Positions 27,572-36,900 of a stretch of 64,000 nt of DNA are shown one piece after another. Source of the stretch: Salegentibacter sp. 24 (GTDB taxonomy: Bacteria > Bacteroidota > Bacteroidia > Flavobacteriales > Flavobacteriaceae); the NCBI RefSeq assembly GCF_004362395.1, contig NZ_SNWE01000002.1:230784-294783 (forward strand). Direction: 5' to 3'. Below the pieces are notes generated by a model. The model searched no databases, was not told the DNA's origin, and was given only the letters and a program-made list of their open reading frames with translations. A program made the position numbers and the translations under genes. The first letter of the stretch is position 1; each line of letters starts with the position of its first letter.

Positions 27572-27584
27572 ACAACTATTTCTC

Positions 27585-28613
27585 CTACTTTATCAAAATT
27601 CCCTTGTATCGGTTCAGGGTCTTTAAGCATATTCCGGTTCCCCTAACCACGGCCCTTAAGGGATCTTCAGCGATATAAACCGGAAGATCGGTTTTTTGGG
27701 ATAACCTTTTATCCAGTCCCCTAAGCATAGATCCACCCCCTGCGAGATAAATCCCGGTATTGTATATATCGGCTGCTAATTCTGGTGGGGTTTGGGACAA
27801 GGTTTCCATAACCGCGTCTTCTATCCTTAAAATTGATTTATCTAAAGCTTTAGCAATCTCCCGGTAAGAAATGTTTACTTGCTTGGGTTTTCCTGTTAAT
27901 AGGTCACGGCCCTGTACGCTCATTTCTTCTGGCGGAACCTCCAAATCTTCAGTCGCTGCACCGATCTGAATTTTTATTTTTTCAGCCGTGCGCTCGCCTA
28001 CATAGAGGTTATGTTGGGTGCGCATATAATAAACAATATCGTTGGTGAAAACATCACCGGCGATTTTAACCGATTTATCACATACAATTCCTCCAAGTGC
28101 AATAACCGCAATTTCAGTAGTACCACCCCCTATATCTACGATCATATTACCTTTGGGCTGCATAATATCTACCCCAATACCAATTGCCGCAGCCATGGGT
28201 TCGTGAATAAGATAAACCTCTTTTCCGTTAACACGCTCTGCACTTTCTTTAACCGCACGCATTTCCACCTCCGTGATTCCAGATGGTATACAAATAACCA
28301 TTCGAAGTGCTGGAGTAAACATTTTCTTTTTTAGAGCGGGAATTTCCTTAATGAACATGGTGAGCATCTTCTCACTGGCGTCAAAATCTGCAATTACCCC
28401 GTCTTTTAGAGGACGAATGGTTTTGATGTTTTCATGGGTTTTTCCCTGCATCATCGCAGCTTCTTTCCCTACTGCGGTTATTTTCCCAGTAGTGCGGTCT
28501 CGCGCAACAATGGAGGGACTGTCTACAACCACTTTATCGTTGTGGATAATAAGGGTGTTTGCAGTTCCTAAATCTATTGCTATTTCTTCAATGAGAAAGT
28601 CAAAAAATCCCAT
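27585..28613 (-). CDS. mreB: rod shape-determining protein MreB
   Basis: This 342-residue bacterial actin has the phosphate-1 motif DLGTANT at 14-20, the phosphate-2 motif DIGGGTTEIAV, and the adenosine motif IYLAGGGSMLRGL near the C-terminus. MreB moves along the inner membrane and directs side-wall synthesis. It sits 38 bp after purH and is followed by mreC, mreD, mrdA and rodA, the common flavobacterial order. Confidence 0.97.
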   Translation of the reverse strand: MGFFDFLIEEIAIDLGTANTLIIHNDKVVVDSPSIVARDRTTGKITAVGKEAAMMQGKTHENIKTIRPLKDGVIADFDASEKMLTMFIKEIPALKKKMFTPALRMVICIPSGITEVEMRAVKESAERVNGKEVYLIHEPMAAAIGIGVDIMQPKGNMIVDIGGGTTEIAVIALGGIVCDKSVKIAGDVFTNDIVYYMRTQHNLYVGERTAEKIKIQIGAATEDLEVPPEEMSVQGRDLLTGKPKQVNISYREIAKALDKSILRIEDAVMETLSQTPPELAADIYNTGIYLAGGGSMLRGLDKRLSQKTDLPVYIAEDPLRAVVRGTGICLKTLNRYKGILIK

Positions 28614-28651
28614 GGTTTGTTCGGTATTGAGGTTTGGTAAATGTAATAAAA

Positions 28652-30184
28652 TTAATGCTTAAAATGGCGTGTTCCTGTGATCACCATTGCTATATTATTT
28701 TCATTGCAGTAATCTATACTGAGCTGATCTTTTATAGACCCGCCAGGTTGGATTACGGCTGTAATGCCTGCCTTTCCAGCAATCTCCACGCAATCAGGGA
28801 AAGGGAAAAATGCATCACTGGCCATAACTGCGCCATTTAAATCAAATTTAAACGACCTGGCTTTCTCAATGCTATGCCTTAAGGCATCTACACGAGAAGT
28901 TTGTCCGGTTCCACTGGCACATAATTGTTTGTTTTTAGCCAGGACAATTGTGTTCGATTTTGTGTGTTTGCAAATTTTTGATGCAAACAACAAATCAGAT
29001 AACTCGGTATCCGTTGGTTTATTGTTGGTAGCTTCTTTTAAATCTATGAGCGCATCTGTTTTGTTGTCTTTATCCTGAACCAAAACCCCGTTTAGACAAG
29101 TTCTTACTTGTTTCTTGGGAAGTTCTGTATCTTTCTGAATCAATAAGATCCTGTTCTTTTTTCCTTTGAGGATTTCTTCGGCCTCGCCGGAGAATGAGGG
29201 AGCAATAACCACCTCACAGAATAATTTATGGATCTCTTCAGCCGTGACTTTGTCAATTTCAACATTACTGATTAGAACTCCACCAAATGCTGAAACTGGA
29301 TCTCCAGCTAAAGCATCCAAATAAGCCTGGTGGATAGTATCACGTTGCGCCAAGCCACATGCATTATTATGTTTCAAAATTGCAAACGTGGGGGATTCAC
29401 CTTTGAACTCGTTGATCAGATTCACTGCTGCATCCACATCGAGAAGATTATTGTAAGATAGTTCTTTTCCGTGCAGTTTTGCAAACATGGCATCAAAATC
29501 TCCATAAAAAGTTCCTTTTTGATGTGGGTTCTCTCCATATCGCAGTTCTTTTCCACTTTGGATACTTTCCTTATGGACTTTTACTTTTCCTTCGGTATTA
29601 AAATAGTTGAAGATAGCAGTATCATAATGCGAAGAAATATTGAAAGCTTTACCGGCAAAATGTTTCCGGTCCGCTAGACTGGTTTCACCATTTTTCTCTA
29701 CCAGTAGGTTTTCAAAATCTTTATAATCTTCTACTGAAGAAACACAAAGGACGTCTTTGAAGTTCTTGGCGGCAGCGCGGATTAGCGAAATTCCACCAAT
29801 ATCTATTTTTTCAATAATATCCTGTTCTGAAGCTCCTGAAGCTAGAGTTTTTTCAAAAGGATAAAGGTCAACAATCACAATGTCTATCTGGGGTATTTCG
29901 TATTGGTTAAGTTCCTTAACATCAGTTTCGTTATCCTGACGGTTTAATATTCCGCCGAAAACTTTTGGGTGGAGCGTTTTCACCCTTCCTCCTAAAATGG
30001 AAGGATAGGAAGTTACCTCTTCTACGGGAACTACGTTAATTCCAAGGTCCCTGATAAATTTCTCGGTGCCTCCGGTAGAGTAAATGGTAATTCCCAGATC
30101 GTTAAGTTTTTTGACGATAGGCCCCAGGCCGTCTTTGCTGAATACAGAAATTAAAGCAGATTTTGCTTTTTTTAAGTCGCTCAT
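28652..30184 (-). CDS. purH: bifunctional AICAR formyltransferase / IMP cyclohydrolase
   Basis: This 510-residue enzyme carries out the last two steps of purine synthesis to IMP. The N-terminal IMP cyclohydrolase (MGS-like) domain includes TGGTEKFIRDLG and GGRVKTLHPKVFGG. The C-terminal transformylase includes the catalytic KHNNACG motif and the FPDCVEIA region. Length is normal. It is the first gene of the minus-strand run leading to the mre genes, with a -7 element 23 bp upstream. Confidence 0.97.
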   Translation of the reverse strand: MSDLKKAKSALISVFSKDGLGPIVKKLNDLGITIYSTGGTEKFIRDLGINVVPVEEVTSYPSILGGRVKTLHPKVFGGILNRQDNETDVKELNQYEIPQIDIVIVDLYPFEKTLASGASEQDIIEKIDIGGISLIRAAAKNFKDVLCVSSVEDYKDFENLLVEKNGETSLADRKHFAGKAFNISSHYDTAIFNYFNTEGKVKVHKESIQSGKELRYGENPHQKGTFYGDFDAMFAKLHGKELSYNNLLDVDAAVNLINEFKGESPTFAILKHNNACGLAQRDTIHQAYLDALAGDPVSAFGGVLISNVEIDKVTAEEIHKLFCEVVIAPSFSGEAEEILKGKKNRILLIQKDTELPKKQVRTCLNGVLVQDKDNKTDALIDLKEATNNKPTDTELSDLLFASKICKHTKSNTIVLAKNKQLCASGTGQTSRVDALRHSIEKARSFKFDLNGAVMASDAFFPFPDCVEIAGKAGITAVIQPGGSIKDQLSIDYCNENNIAMVITGTRHFKH

Positions 30185-30206
30185 TGTGTTGTATTTGTTA
30201 AAGTGG

Positions 30207-30214
30207 CAAAAGTA
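30207..30214 (-). promoter_or_regulatory. -7 promoter element for purH-mre operon
   Basis: The minus strand reads TACTTTTG, an exact TAnnTTTG match, 23 bp before the purH ATG. The -33 element is not obvious. The rest of the 239-bp spacer up to 30424 shows nothing I can name. Confidence 0.5.
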
Positions 30215-30423
30215 AGTATTTAACCCAAAAACATAAAAGGCATTTACTTTATTTATCGATAAATTTTGTAACGAAATTTAAAGCTGGGCGTCATACCAAT
30301 AAGTACATAAAAATCCCTGCTGAGTTACTCACTAGGAGAGATTTGAAATGGGCCGATTTAGCGTCATAAAAATTTATTTTTTCAATCTAATGCTTTGTGG
30401 ATCTCCCCCGGGCTTTATTTATT

Positions 30424-31677
30424 ATGTTAATATATTTACGCGTACTTAAAGAGAGTTTTAATTTTGCGATAAACGCACTTAAAAACAATAAGTTAAGGAC
30501 ATTTTTGTCTCTGCTTGGGGTGACCATTGGGATTTTTTCCATAATTGGAGTGCTTGCGGCTGTAGATTCTTTAGAGCGTGAAATTAAAGGAAGTTTAAGC
30601 GCCTTGGATAACAGCACCATTATTGTTATGCGTTTTTCTTTTGGTCCTACCGAAATTCCCCAATGGAAACGACAGCAATTTCCGGATGTTTCTTATGATG
30701 AATATCAATTCCTAAAAAGGAACTTACCAAATACTGAATCTATCAGTTATACCATTGGTGTACCTGAAGAATCTATAAAGTACCAGGATGTTACTAGCAC
30801 TGGCGTTGGTGTTGGTGCGGTAACCCACGAATATTACGAAATAGAAGCCCTGGAACTTGAAGAGGGACGCTTTTTTAATGAATCTGAGTCTGTGAGCGGT
30901 TCTCCGGTAATTGTTTTGGGTCACGAAATTGCAAATAATCTCTTTGGCAATTTTAATGCACTTGGAAAAGAAGTACGCATGTATGGCAGGAAACTTACCG
31001 TAATTGGCGTACTTGAGAAACAGGGAGCAAGCCTTTTCGGAGGATCCCGGGATGGCCAGGTTTTTCTTCCGGTTAATATTGCCAGAAGAGTTTACGGGGA
31101 TAGTAACAAAGGCGTGTTTCCGCAACTTGTTTTAAAACCTGAAGACGGGGTGGACAACGCGGAATATATTGCCGTTTTAGAACAACAACTTAGAAATTAT
31201 CGTGGGATAAAACCTGGAGATATAAATAATTTTTTCGTAAATCAATTACAGGGTTTTGCTGATTTTATTGATAATATTACTAATCAGCTCAATTTCATTG
31301 GGCTTATTATTAGCGGGTTTTCCTTACTGGTTGGTGGATTTGGAATTGCCAATATTATGTTTGTGAGCGTTAAAGAACGAACTAACCTAATTGGTATTCA
31401 GAAATCTCTAGGAGCAAAGAACAAATTTATTTTATTTCAGTTTTTATTTGAAGCGATAATACTGGCTATTATCGGAGGACTGGTTGGCTTAGGTCTTGTT
31501 TGGTTAGTTTCCCTGGCTGCTTCACAATTCACAGGTGATTTTGAATTTGTGCTTTCATCCTGGAATATGTTTATAGGAACCGCGGTTTCCGCTGTAATTG
31601 GATTGATTTCCGGAATTATTCCTGCGATTTCAGCTTCGAAATTAGACCCTGTGGAAGCCATTCGAACCGGAATGTAA
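30424..31677 (+). CDS. FtsX/MacB-like ABC transporter permease
   Basis: The protein is 417 residues from the ATG at 30424; the earlier in-frame ATG at 30397 lacks support. An N-terminal helix with RTFLSLLGVTIGIFSIIGVL is followed by a large periplasmic MacB_PCD domain (about 45-270). Three C-terminal helices form the FtsX domain with the family segments FVSVKERTNLIGIQKSLGA and ISGIIPAISASKLDPVEAIR. Family members extrude peptides or lipids or transmit force across the envelope. No ATPase gene is adjacent, so its partner must lie elsewhere. Confidence 0.9.
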   Translation: MLIYLRVLKESFNFAINALKNNKLRTFLSLLGVTIGIFSIIGVLAAVDSLEREIKGSLSALDNSTIIVMRFSFGPTEIPQWKRQQFPDVSYDEYQFLKRNLPNTESISYTIGVPEESIKYQDVTSTGVGVGAVTHEYYEIEALELEEGRFFNESESVSGSPVIVLGHEIANNLFGNFNALGKEVRMYGRKLTVIGVLEKQGASLFGGSRDGQVFLPVNIARRVYGDSNKGVFPQLVLKPEDGVDNAEYIAVLEQQLRNYRGIKPGDINNFFVNQLQGFADFIDNITNQLNFIGLIISGFSLLVGGFGIANIMFVSVKERTNLIGIQKSLGAKNKFILFQFLFEAIILAIIGGLVGLGLVWLVSLAASQFTGDFEFVLSSWNMFIGTAVSAVIGLISGIIPAISASKLDPVEAIRTGM

Positions 31678-31724
31678 TAGTTAGATAAAAATTAGAGTTT
31701 TGCTCTTAGTCTCCTGCTTCCTTC

Positions 31725-32186
31725 CTAGACCTTTAATACTTCCGCAACTCGTGCATTTACCCACTCCAAAAATTCTTCATCTTCTTTAGAAAAAGGATCT
31801 GCGGTATGGGAATCTATATCGATCTGCCCAATGTTTTCATCGTTTAAGAAAAGCGGTACAACAATTTCAGCTTTTACATTAATACTGCAGGCAATATAAT
31901 TATTTTGCGTTTTTACATCGGGAACCACGAAGTTTTTATTAGAAACGGCTACCTGGCCGCAAATTCCTTTTCCAAAGGGAATAATAATATGATCGGTAGG
32001 TTCGCCTGCAAAAGAGCGTAATTTCAATTCGTTTTTATCACCATTTTTAAAATAAAAACCGACCCAGTCATAGTATGGGATGTTTTCTTTTAAAATTTCG
32101 CAAACCTGGGATAACCTATGGTCAATAGAAAGATTTTCGTTTTCAATAATTGATTTGATTTCCGGTTTTAATTTCTGAAAAGGCAT
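31725..32186 (-). CDS. GAF-domain protein, free Met-(R)-sulfoxide reductase type
   Basis: The protein is 153 residues, one GAF domain. GKGICGQVAV (C76) and YIACSINVKAEIVVP (C100), then GQIDIDS, align with the fRMsr family that reduces free methionine-R-sulfoxide. The family usually has a third cysteine ten residues before the first of these; here that position is His66, so only two of the three redox cysteines are present. C100 matches the catalytic one. Activity is therefore plausible but not certain. It is divergent from xrtF. Confidence 0.82.
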   Translation of the reverse strand: MPFQKLKPEIKSIIENENLSIDHRLSQVCEILKENIPYYDWVGFYFKNGDKNELKLRSFAGEPTDHIIIPFGKGICGQVAVSNKNFVVPDVKTQNNYIACSINVKAEIVVPLFLNDENIGQIDIDSHTADPFSKEDEEFLEWVNARVAEVLKV

Positions 32187-32202
32187 AATTGATATTTTGT
32201 AG

Positions 32203-32210
32203 CAAAAGTA
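32203..32210 (-). promoter_or_regulatory. -7 promoter element for the GAF protein
   Basis: The minus strand reads TACTTTTG, matching TAnnTTTG, 17 bp upstream of the GAF gene ATG and back-to-back with the xrtF element. Confidence 0.45.
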
Positions 32211-32246
32211 TTCAAAAATTATAGCAAGCGCAGACTCATATTTGTA

Positions 32247-32254
32247 TAAATTTG
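32247..32254 (+). promoter_or_regulatory. -7 promoter element for xrtF
   Basis: TAAATTTG matches TAnnTTTG. Transcription would begin near 32260, 14 bases before the TTG chosen as xrtF start, and this short leader supports that start. Confidence 0.5.
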
Positions 32255-32273
32255 TTAAAAACCCATTCTAAAG

Positions 32274-32819
32274 TTGCTCAATTTATTCCTAAAATATAAA
32301 TCGGTACTTCGTTTCATCTTTATGTTTTTAGGTAGCTACCTGGTTTTTACGCTGGCTTACAATTTGTATTTAGAATTTTTTAGATACCCGGTTTATTTTC
32401 CCGATTATATAACCCATTTGGTAGCCATACAAAGTGAAGCTTTGATAAATAGTTTTGGTTATGATGCCCAAATTTTACCGCATCAGTCAGAGCTTTCTAT
32501 GAAGCTTATAGTTAACCAGGTATATTTGGCCAGGATTGTAGAAGGTTGCAACGCTGTAAGTATTATTATATTATTCTCCGCTTTTGTACTTTCTTTTTTT
32601 GGGAAATTAAAATTAACACTTCTTTATCTCTTGGCTGGCGCTGTAATAATATATGCCATGAATATAATTAGAATCGCTATTCTCGCGATAGGGATCTATG
32701 AATTTTCTCAGTATACAGAATTCCTCCACAGTATCATTTTCCCCTTAATTATTTATGGTACGGTATTTTTACTTTGGGTAATTTGGGTAAGGATTTACAG
32801 CCAAAAACAGAAAGTATGA
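32274..32819 (+). CDS. xrtF: exosortase F
   Basis: The protein is 181 residues with about six membrane helices. Exosortases are membrane cysteine transpeptidase-like enzymes that process proteins with a C-terminal sorting signal. The catalytic set is present: C92 in VEGCNAVS, R133 in NIIRIA and H152 in FLHSI. The small size and these motifs fit the flavobacterial XrtF subtype, as does its partner, which overlaps by 4 bp. The start is TTG; the next ATG would remove the first 16 residues, a basic segment that fits as membrane anchor. No target protein is evident nearby. Confidence 0.88.
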   Translation: MLNLFLKYKSVLRFIFMFLGSYLVFTLAYNLYLEFFRYPVYFPDYITHLVAIQSEALINSFGYDAQILPHQSELSMKLIVNQVYLARIVEGCNAVSIIILFSAFVLSFFGKLKLTLLYLLAGAVIIYAMNIIRIAILAIGIYEFSQYTEFLHSIIFPLIIYGTVFLLWVIWVRIYSQKQKV

Positions 32820-33259
32820 AACAGCTAATTAGACTTTCGCAAATGGTGTTTTTAGTTGTTATGCTAGTCTTGGTTAGACTTTTTGAAAAACAACTTTTTT
32901 ACGATCCGCTAATAGATTTTTATCGCTATGGAGGATATCTGGCAATGAAAGTTCCTGATATTACTTTTTCAACATTGGTATTGCATATTAGTTTACGTTT
33001 CTGGTTGAATACCTTAATTTCCTTAGTAATCCTTTTCGTAGCTTTTCGCGATAGGAATATTGTGAAATTTGCAGCTTTACTTTTCATATTGCTGTATGGT
33101 ATGAGCCTGAGCTGTTTTTGCATACTCTATTTTAATCTAAACTCCCAAAATGTAATGGGCTTATTTTATGTTCGACGCTTTTTAATTCACCCCTTGTTTA
33201 TCCTTATTCTGTTACCTGCTTTTTATTATTATCGATTACAAAAACGTAAAAACCCATAA
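32816..33259 (+). CDS. exosortase F system-associated membrane protein
   Basis: The protein is 147 residues from the ATG at 32816, which overlaps the xrtF stop (ATGA). It has about four hydrophobic helices and a polar patch with RLFEKQLFYDPL near the N-terminus and VRRFLIHPLF near the C-terminus. It fits the small membrane protein that regularly follows xrtF in Flavobacteriaceae. Its biochemical role is not known; the invariant pairing suggests that it assists the exosortase. Confidence 0.82.
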   Translation: MKQLIRLSQMVFLVVMLVLVRLFEKQLFYDPLIDFYRYGGYLAMKVPDITFSTLVLHISLRFWLNTLISLVILFVAFRDRNIVKFAALLFILLYGMSLSCFCILYFNLNSQNVMGLFYVRRFLIHPLFILILLPAFYYYRLQKRKNP

Positions 33260-33310
33260 TTTTGAAGTTATTCCGAAAAACCTGGAAAGGCTTTATTGTA
33301 AAAAATTGCC

Positions 33311-33318
33311 TATTTTTG
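33311..33318 (+). promoter_or_regulatory. -7 promoter element before the metal island
   Basis: TATTTTTG is an exact TAnnTTTG match ending 6 bp before the ATG at 33325. The gap is short, so the transcript would have almost no leader. No TTG is seen at 17-21 bp, as might be expected of an activated promoter. Confidence 0.45.
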
Positions 33319-33324
33319 TAACGG

Positions 33325-33717
33325 ATGAAAAAAGCTTTTCAACATAGCGTTTCTGTAATAATGGCATTTTTGGTGCTGTTTTCAACCTTCTCTTTTACAG
33401 TAGATAAACATTTCTGTGGAAGTCTTTTGGTTGATAAAGCAATTTTTTCTGAAGCTGAAACCTGCGGGATGGAAATGGAAGCTTCAGCTGAAACTTCCTG
33501 TTGCACCAATGAAAAGGTGGCGGTTAAAGGACAGGACGAATTAAAACATCAATTTGATTCTTTAGACCTTAACCAACAACTTTTTTTAACTGGCTTTTTT
33601 CATTCTTATCTCTTCGTTTTTGAAGACTTTTCAGAAGAAATTGTTCCGTTTAGAAATTATTCTCCTCCCTTTCTGGTCAAAGATATACAGCTGGTAGACC
33701 AGGTTTTTCTTATTTGA
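33325..33717 (+). CDS. HYC_CC_PP-type small exported protein
   Basis: The protein is 130 residues with a signal peptide (about 1-24, ending FSTFSFT). It has the three marks of this Bacteroidota family: an HxC motif (H29, C31 in DKHFCG), a CC pair (C59, C60) and a PP pair (P114, P115) near the C-terminus. C47 and Met-rich GMEMEA add further possible metal ligands. The family is found beside heavy-metal efflux genes, and here it precedes cusA by 170 bp. It may bind or sense metal in the periplasm; this is inferred from cysteines and context. Confidence 0.8.
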   Translation: MKKAFQHSVSVIMAFLVLFSTFSFTVDKHFCGSLLVDKAIFSEAETCGMEMEASAETSCCTNEKVAVKGQDELKHQFDSLDLNQQLFLTGFFHSYLFVFEDFSEEIVPFRNYSPPFLVKDIQLVDQVFLI

Positions 33718-33902
33718 TATAAATTTTTAAAAATGTCATCCTGTTTCGAAATGATATAAAATTCTCGTGGCGAAACAATAGGGGAATTACAAATTCCTTT
33801 GTAGGTCCAGATGGCATTTGCAATTTGGTTTTGAGGTAACCCTCTCTTTCCATCTATATTGTTTTTCAGCGTTTTGTTGTTTTATAAATGTATATCCAAA
33901 TT

Positions 33903-36900
33903 ATGTTCAATAAGATTATCAAATATTTCCTTTATAACCGGTTGGTTTCTATCTTGCTATTGATATTTCTAATCGGCTGGGGACTGGTAACTGCACCTTT
34001 TGATTGGGATACGGGATTTCTGCCAAGTGACCCGGTTCCCGTTGATGCTATCCCAGATATTGGAGAGAATCAACAAATAGTATTTACCGATTGGCCCGGA
34101 CGATCCCCCCAGGATATAGAAGATCAAATCACCTACCCGCTTACCAGTTCGCTATTGGGAATTCCTGGCGTGAAATCTATACGTAGTTCTTCTATGTTTG
34201 GATTTTCAAGTATCTATATCATTTTTGAAGAGGACGTTGAATTTTATTGGTCCAGGAGTAGAATCTTGGAGAAATTGAATTCTTTACCAACCGGCTTATT
34301 ACCTGATGATGCTCAACCTGCTTTAGGGCCAGATGCTACTGGTTTGGGCCAGGTTTTTTGGTATACTTTAGAAGGGCGCGATAAAAATGGAAATGTAACA
34401 GGAGGGTGGGATCTACACGAATTGCGTAAAATACAGGATTATTATGTAAAGCTGGGATTAAGTGGCGCTAAAGGTGTTTCGGAAGTAGCTTCCATTGGTG
34501 GATTTGTGCAGGAATATCAAATTGATGTAAATCCAGAAGCTCTAAAAGCTTACGGGATTGGAATTGATGAAGTCATGATGGCGGTAAAGAATTCCAACCG
34601 GGATGCCGGGGCTAAAACTTTAGAAGTAAATAAAGTTGAGTACCTGGTGCGAGGATTAGGTTATATAGAATCTATAGAAGATATAGAAAATACAGTTGTT
34701 GCCGAAAAAGAAAACACACCGATACTTATCAAAGATATTGGAAAGGTCAAACTTGGCCCAGCACAGCGACGGGGTGTTTTGGACAAGGGAGGCGCTGAAG
34801 TGGTGGGTGGCGTGGTTGTCGCCCGATATGGCTCAAATCCATTGGCAGTAATTCAAAACACAAAAGATAAAATTCAGGAAATATCTTCAGGACTTCCGAC
34901 CAAGACCCTTGCTGATGGAACACAAAGTCAGTTGACCATTGTTCCTTTTTACGATAGAACACAATTAATAAATGAAACTATAAATACATTGGAAAGTGCA
35001 CTTTCTCACGAGGTGCTAATTAGTATTATTGTAATTATCGTGTTGGTTTTAAACCTGCGAGCATCGGTCCTTATTTCAAGCCTATTACCAGTAGCTGTGC
35101 TTATGACCTTTATTGCGATGCGCTATTTTGGGGTAGATGCCAATGTGGTTGCCCTTTCTGGAATTGCTATTGCCATCGGAGTTATGGTAGATGTAGGGAT
35201 TGTTTTTGTTGAGAATACCATTCGTTGGCTCGAAATGCCAGAATACAAAAATTCCCGAGGTAAGAAACTCGCCGGAATAATCTATAATGCCACTGCGGAA
35301 GTTGCTCCTGCGGTAACCACTGCGCTTGCAACTACCATCGTAAGTTTTATCCCTGTTTTCTTTATGGAACATGCCGAGGGTAAATTATTTCGTCCTTTGG
35401 CCTTTACCAAAACTTTTGCGCTCGTTTCTGCTTTTCTTATCGGGGTTTTTGTTTTACCAATGTTATCGTATTTCTTTTTCAATATTAAAATTGATAAAAG
35501 TAAAACCCAGCGAATTTGGAATCTTATCCTAATAGTTTCGGGAATCTCGCTGGCTATTGTTTTTACATTTTGGTTGCCATTGGCCTTAACCCTAATTGGA
35601 CTTTTAAAACTTGTTGAAGACAGGAATCCACAGTTTTTGGGTAAATATTCTCATTTAATTATACCGGGAGTAATCCTAGGGGTCACCATTCTTTTCCTTG
35701 CCAAGGAGTGGATGCCACTTGGTTTTCAGAAATCCGTCTTTGCCAATTATATTTTCGTGATTCTGCTGCTGACCATTACTTTGGTGGTTCTAATGATGAT
35801 CGTAAAATTTTATGAACCTATATTAAATTGGTGTTTAGTCAATAAAGTGAAATTTCTTACCATACCTATAGTCACTATATTTTTTGGAACCATGATCTGG
35901 CTTGGCTTTCCAAAATTATTTGGATTTGTGGCAACTGGATTTGAGAAAGTCGGATGGAATATAAAAACAACTGATGTATGGAGCGGGCTGACGCATACTT
36001 TTCCAGGTGTGGGAAAAGAATTTATGCCTTCGCTTAACGAAGGTAGCTTTTTGCTAATGCCGACCACGATGCCACACGTTGGAATGGAAGAAAGTATCAA
36101 GATTTTAAAACAGCTTGATATGGCGGTGACTAGCATACCTGAAGTGGAGGTTGCAGTCGGAAAACTGGGAAGGGCGGAAACCGCCTTAGATCCTGCTCCC
36201 ATTTCTATGTATGAAAATATTATCAATTATAAATCCGAATTTATTCGTGGGGAAGATGGATCTATGCAGCGTTTTAAGGTGGATGGGAAAGGACGCTTTA
36301 TTTTGGAGTCAGGGGATACTTTAACTAATTCTGAAGCTATTGCAGGCGATGTTTCTGCGGAGAATTTAATAGCGGATGAAGATGGGGAATTTTACCGAAA
36401 CTGGCGAGAACATATTCATAGTCCTGATGATATTTGGAATGAAATCGCGGAACGTACAAAACTTCCCGGGGTTACTTCAGCGCCAAAATTACAACCTATA
36501 GAGACCCGTCTTGTGATGTTGCAAACCGGAATGCGAGCTCCAATGGGAATAAAGGTGTACGGCCCAGACCTTAGGACGATCCAGGAATTTGGGATTGAAC
36601 TGGAAGAACTCCTAAAAGAAGTGCCATCGGTTAAGTCGGAAGCTGTTTTCGCCGACCGGGTGGTAGGAAAACCTTACTTGGAAATAGATATAGATCGGAA
36701 CGCGATAGCCCGCTACGGGCTGAGCATCGAAGATGTACAGCAAACTATAGAAACTGCCATTGGCGGAATGAAAATTACCTCTACAGTAGAAGGTCGAGAG
36801 CGTTTTCCGGTAAGGGTTAGATATCCCAGGGAATTACGGGATAACCCAGAAAGCATTAAACAAATTCTGGTGCCAACTTCAGATGGAGCTCAAATTCCCT

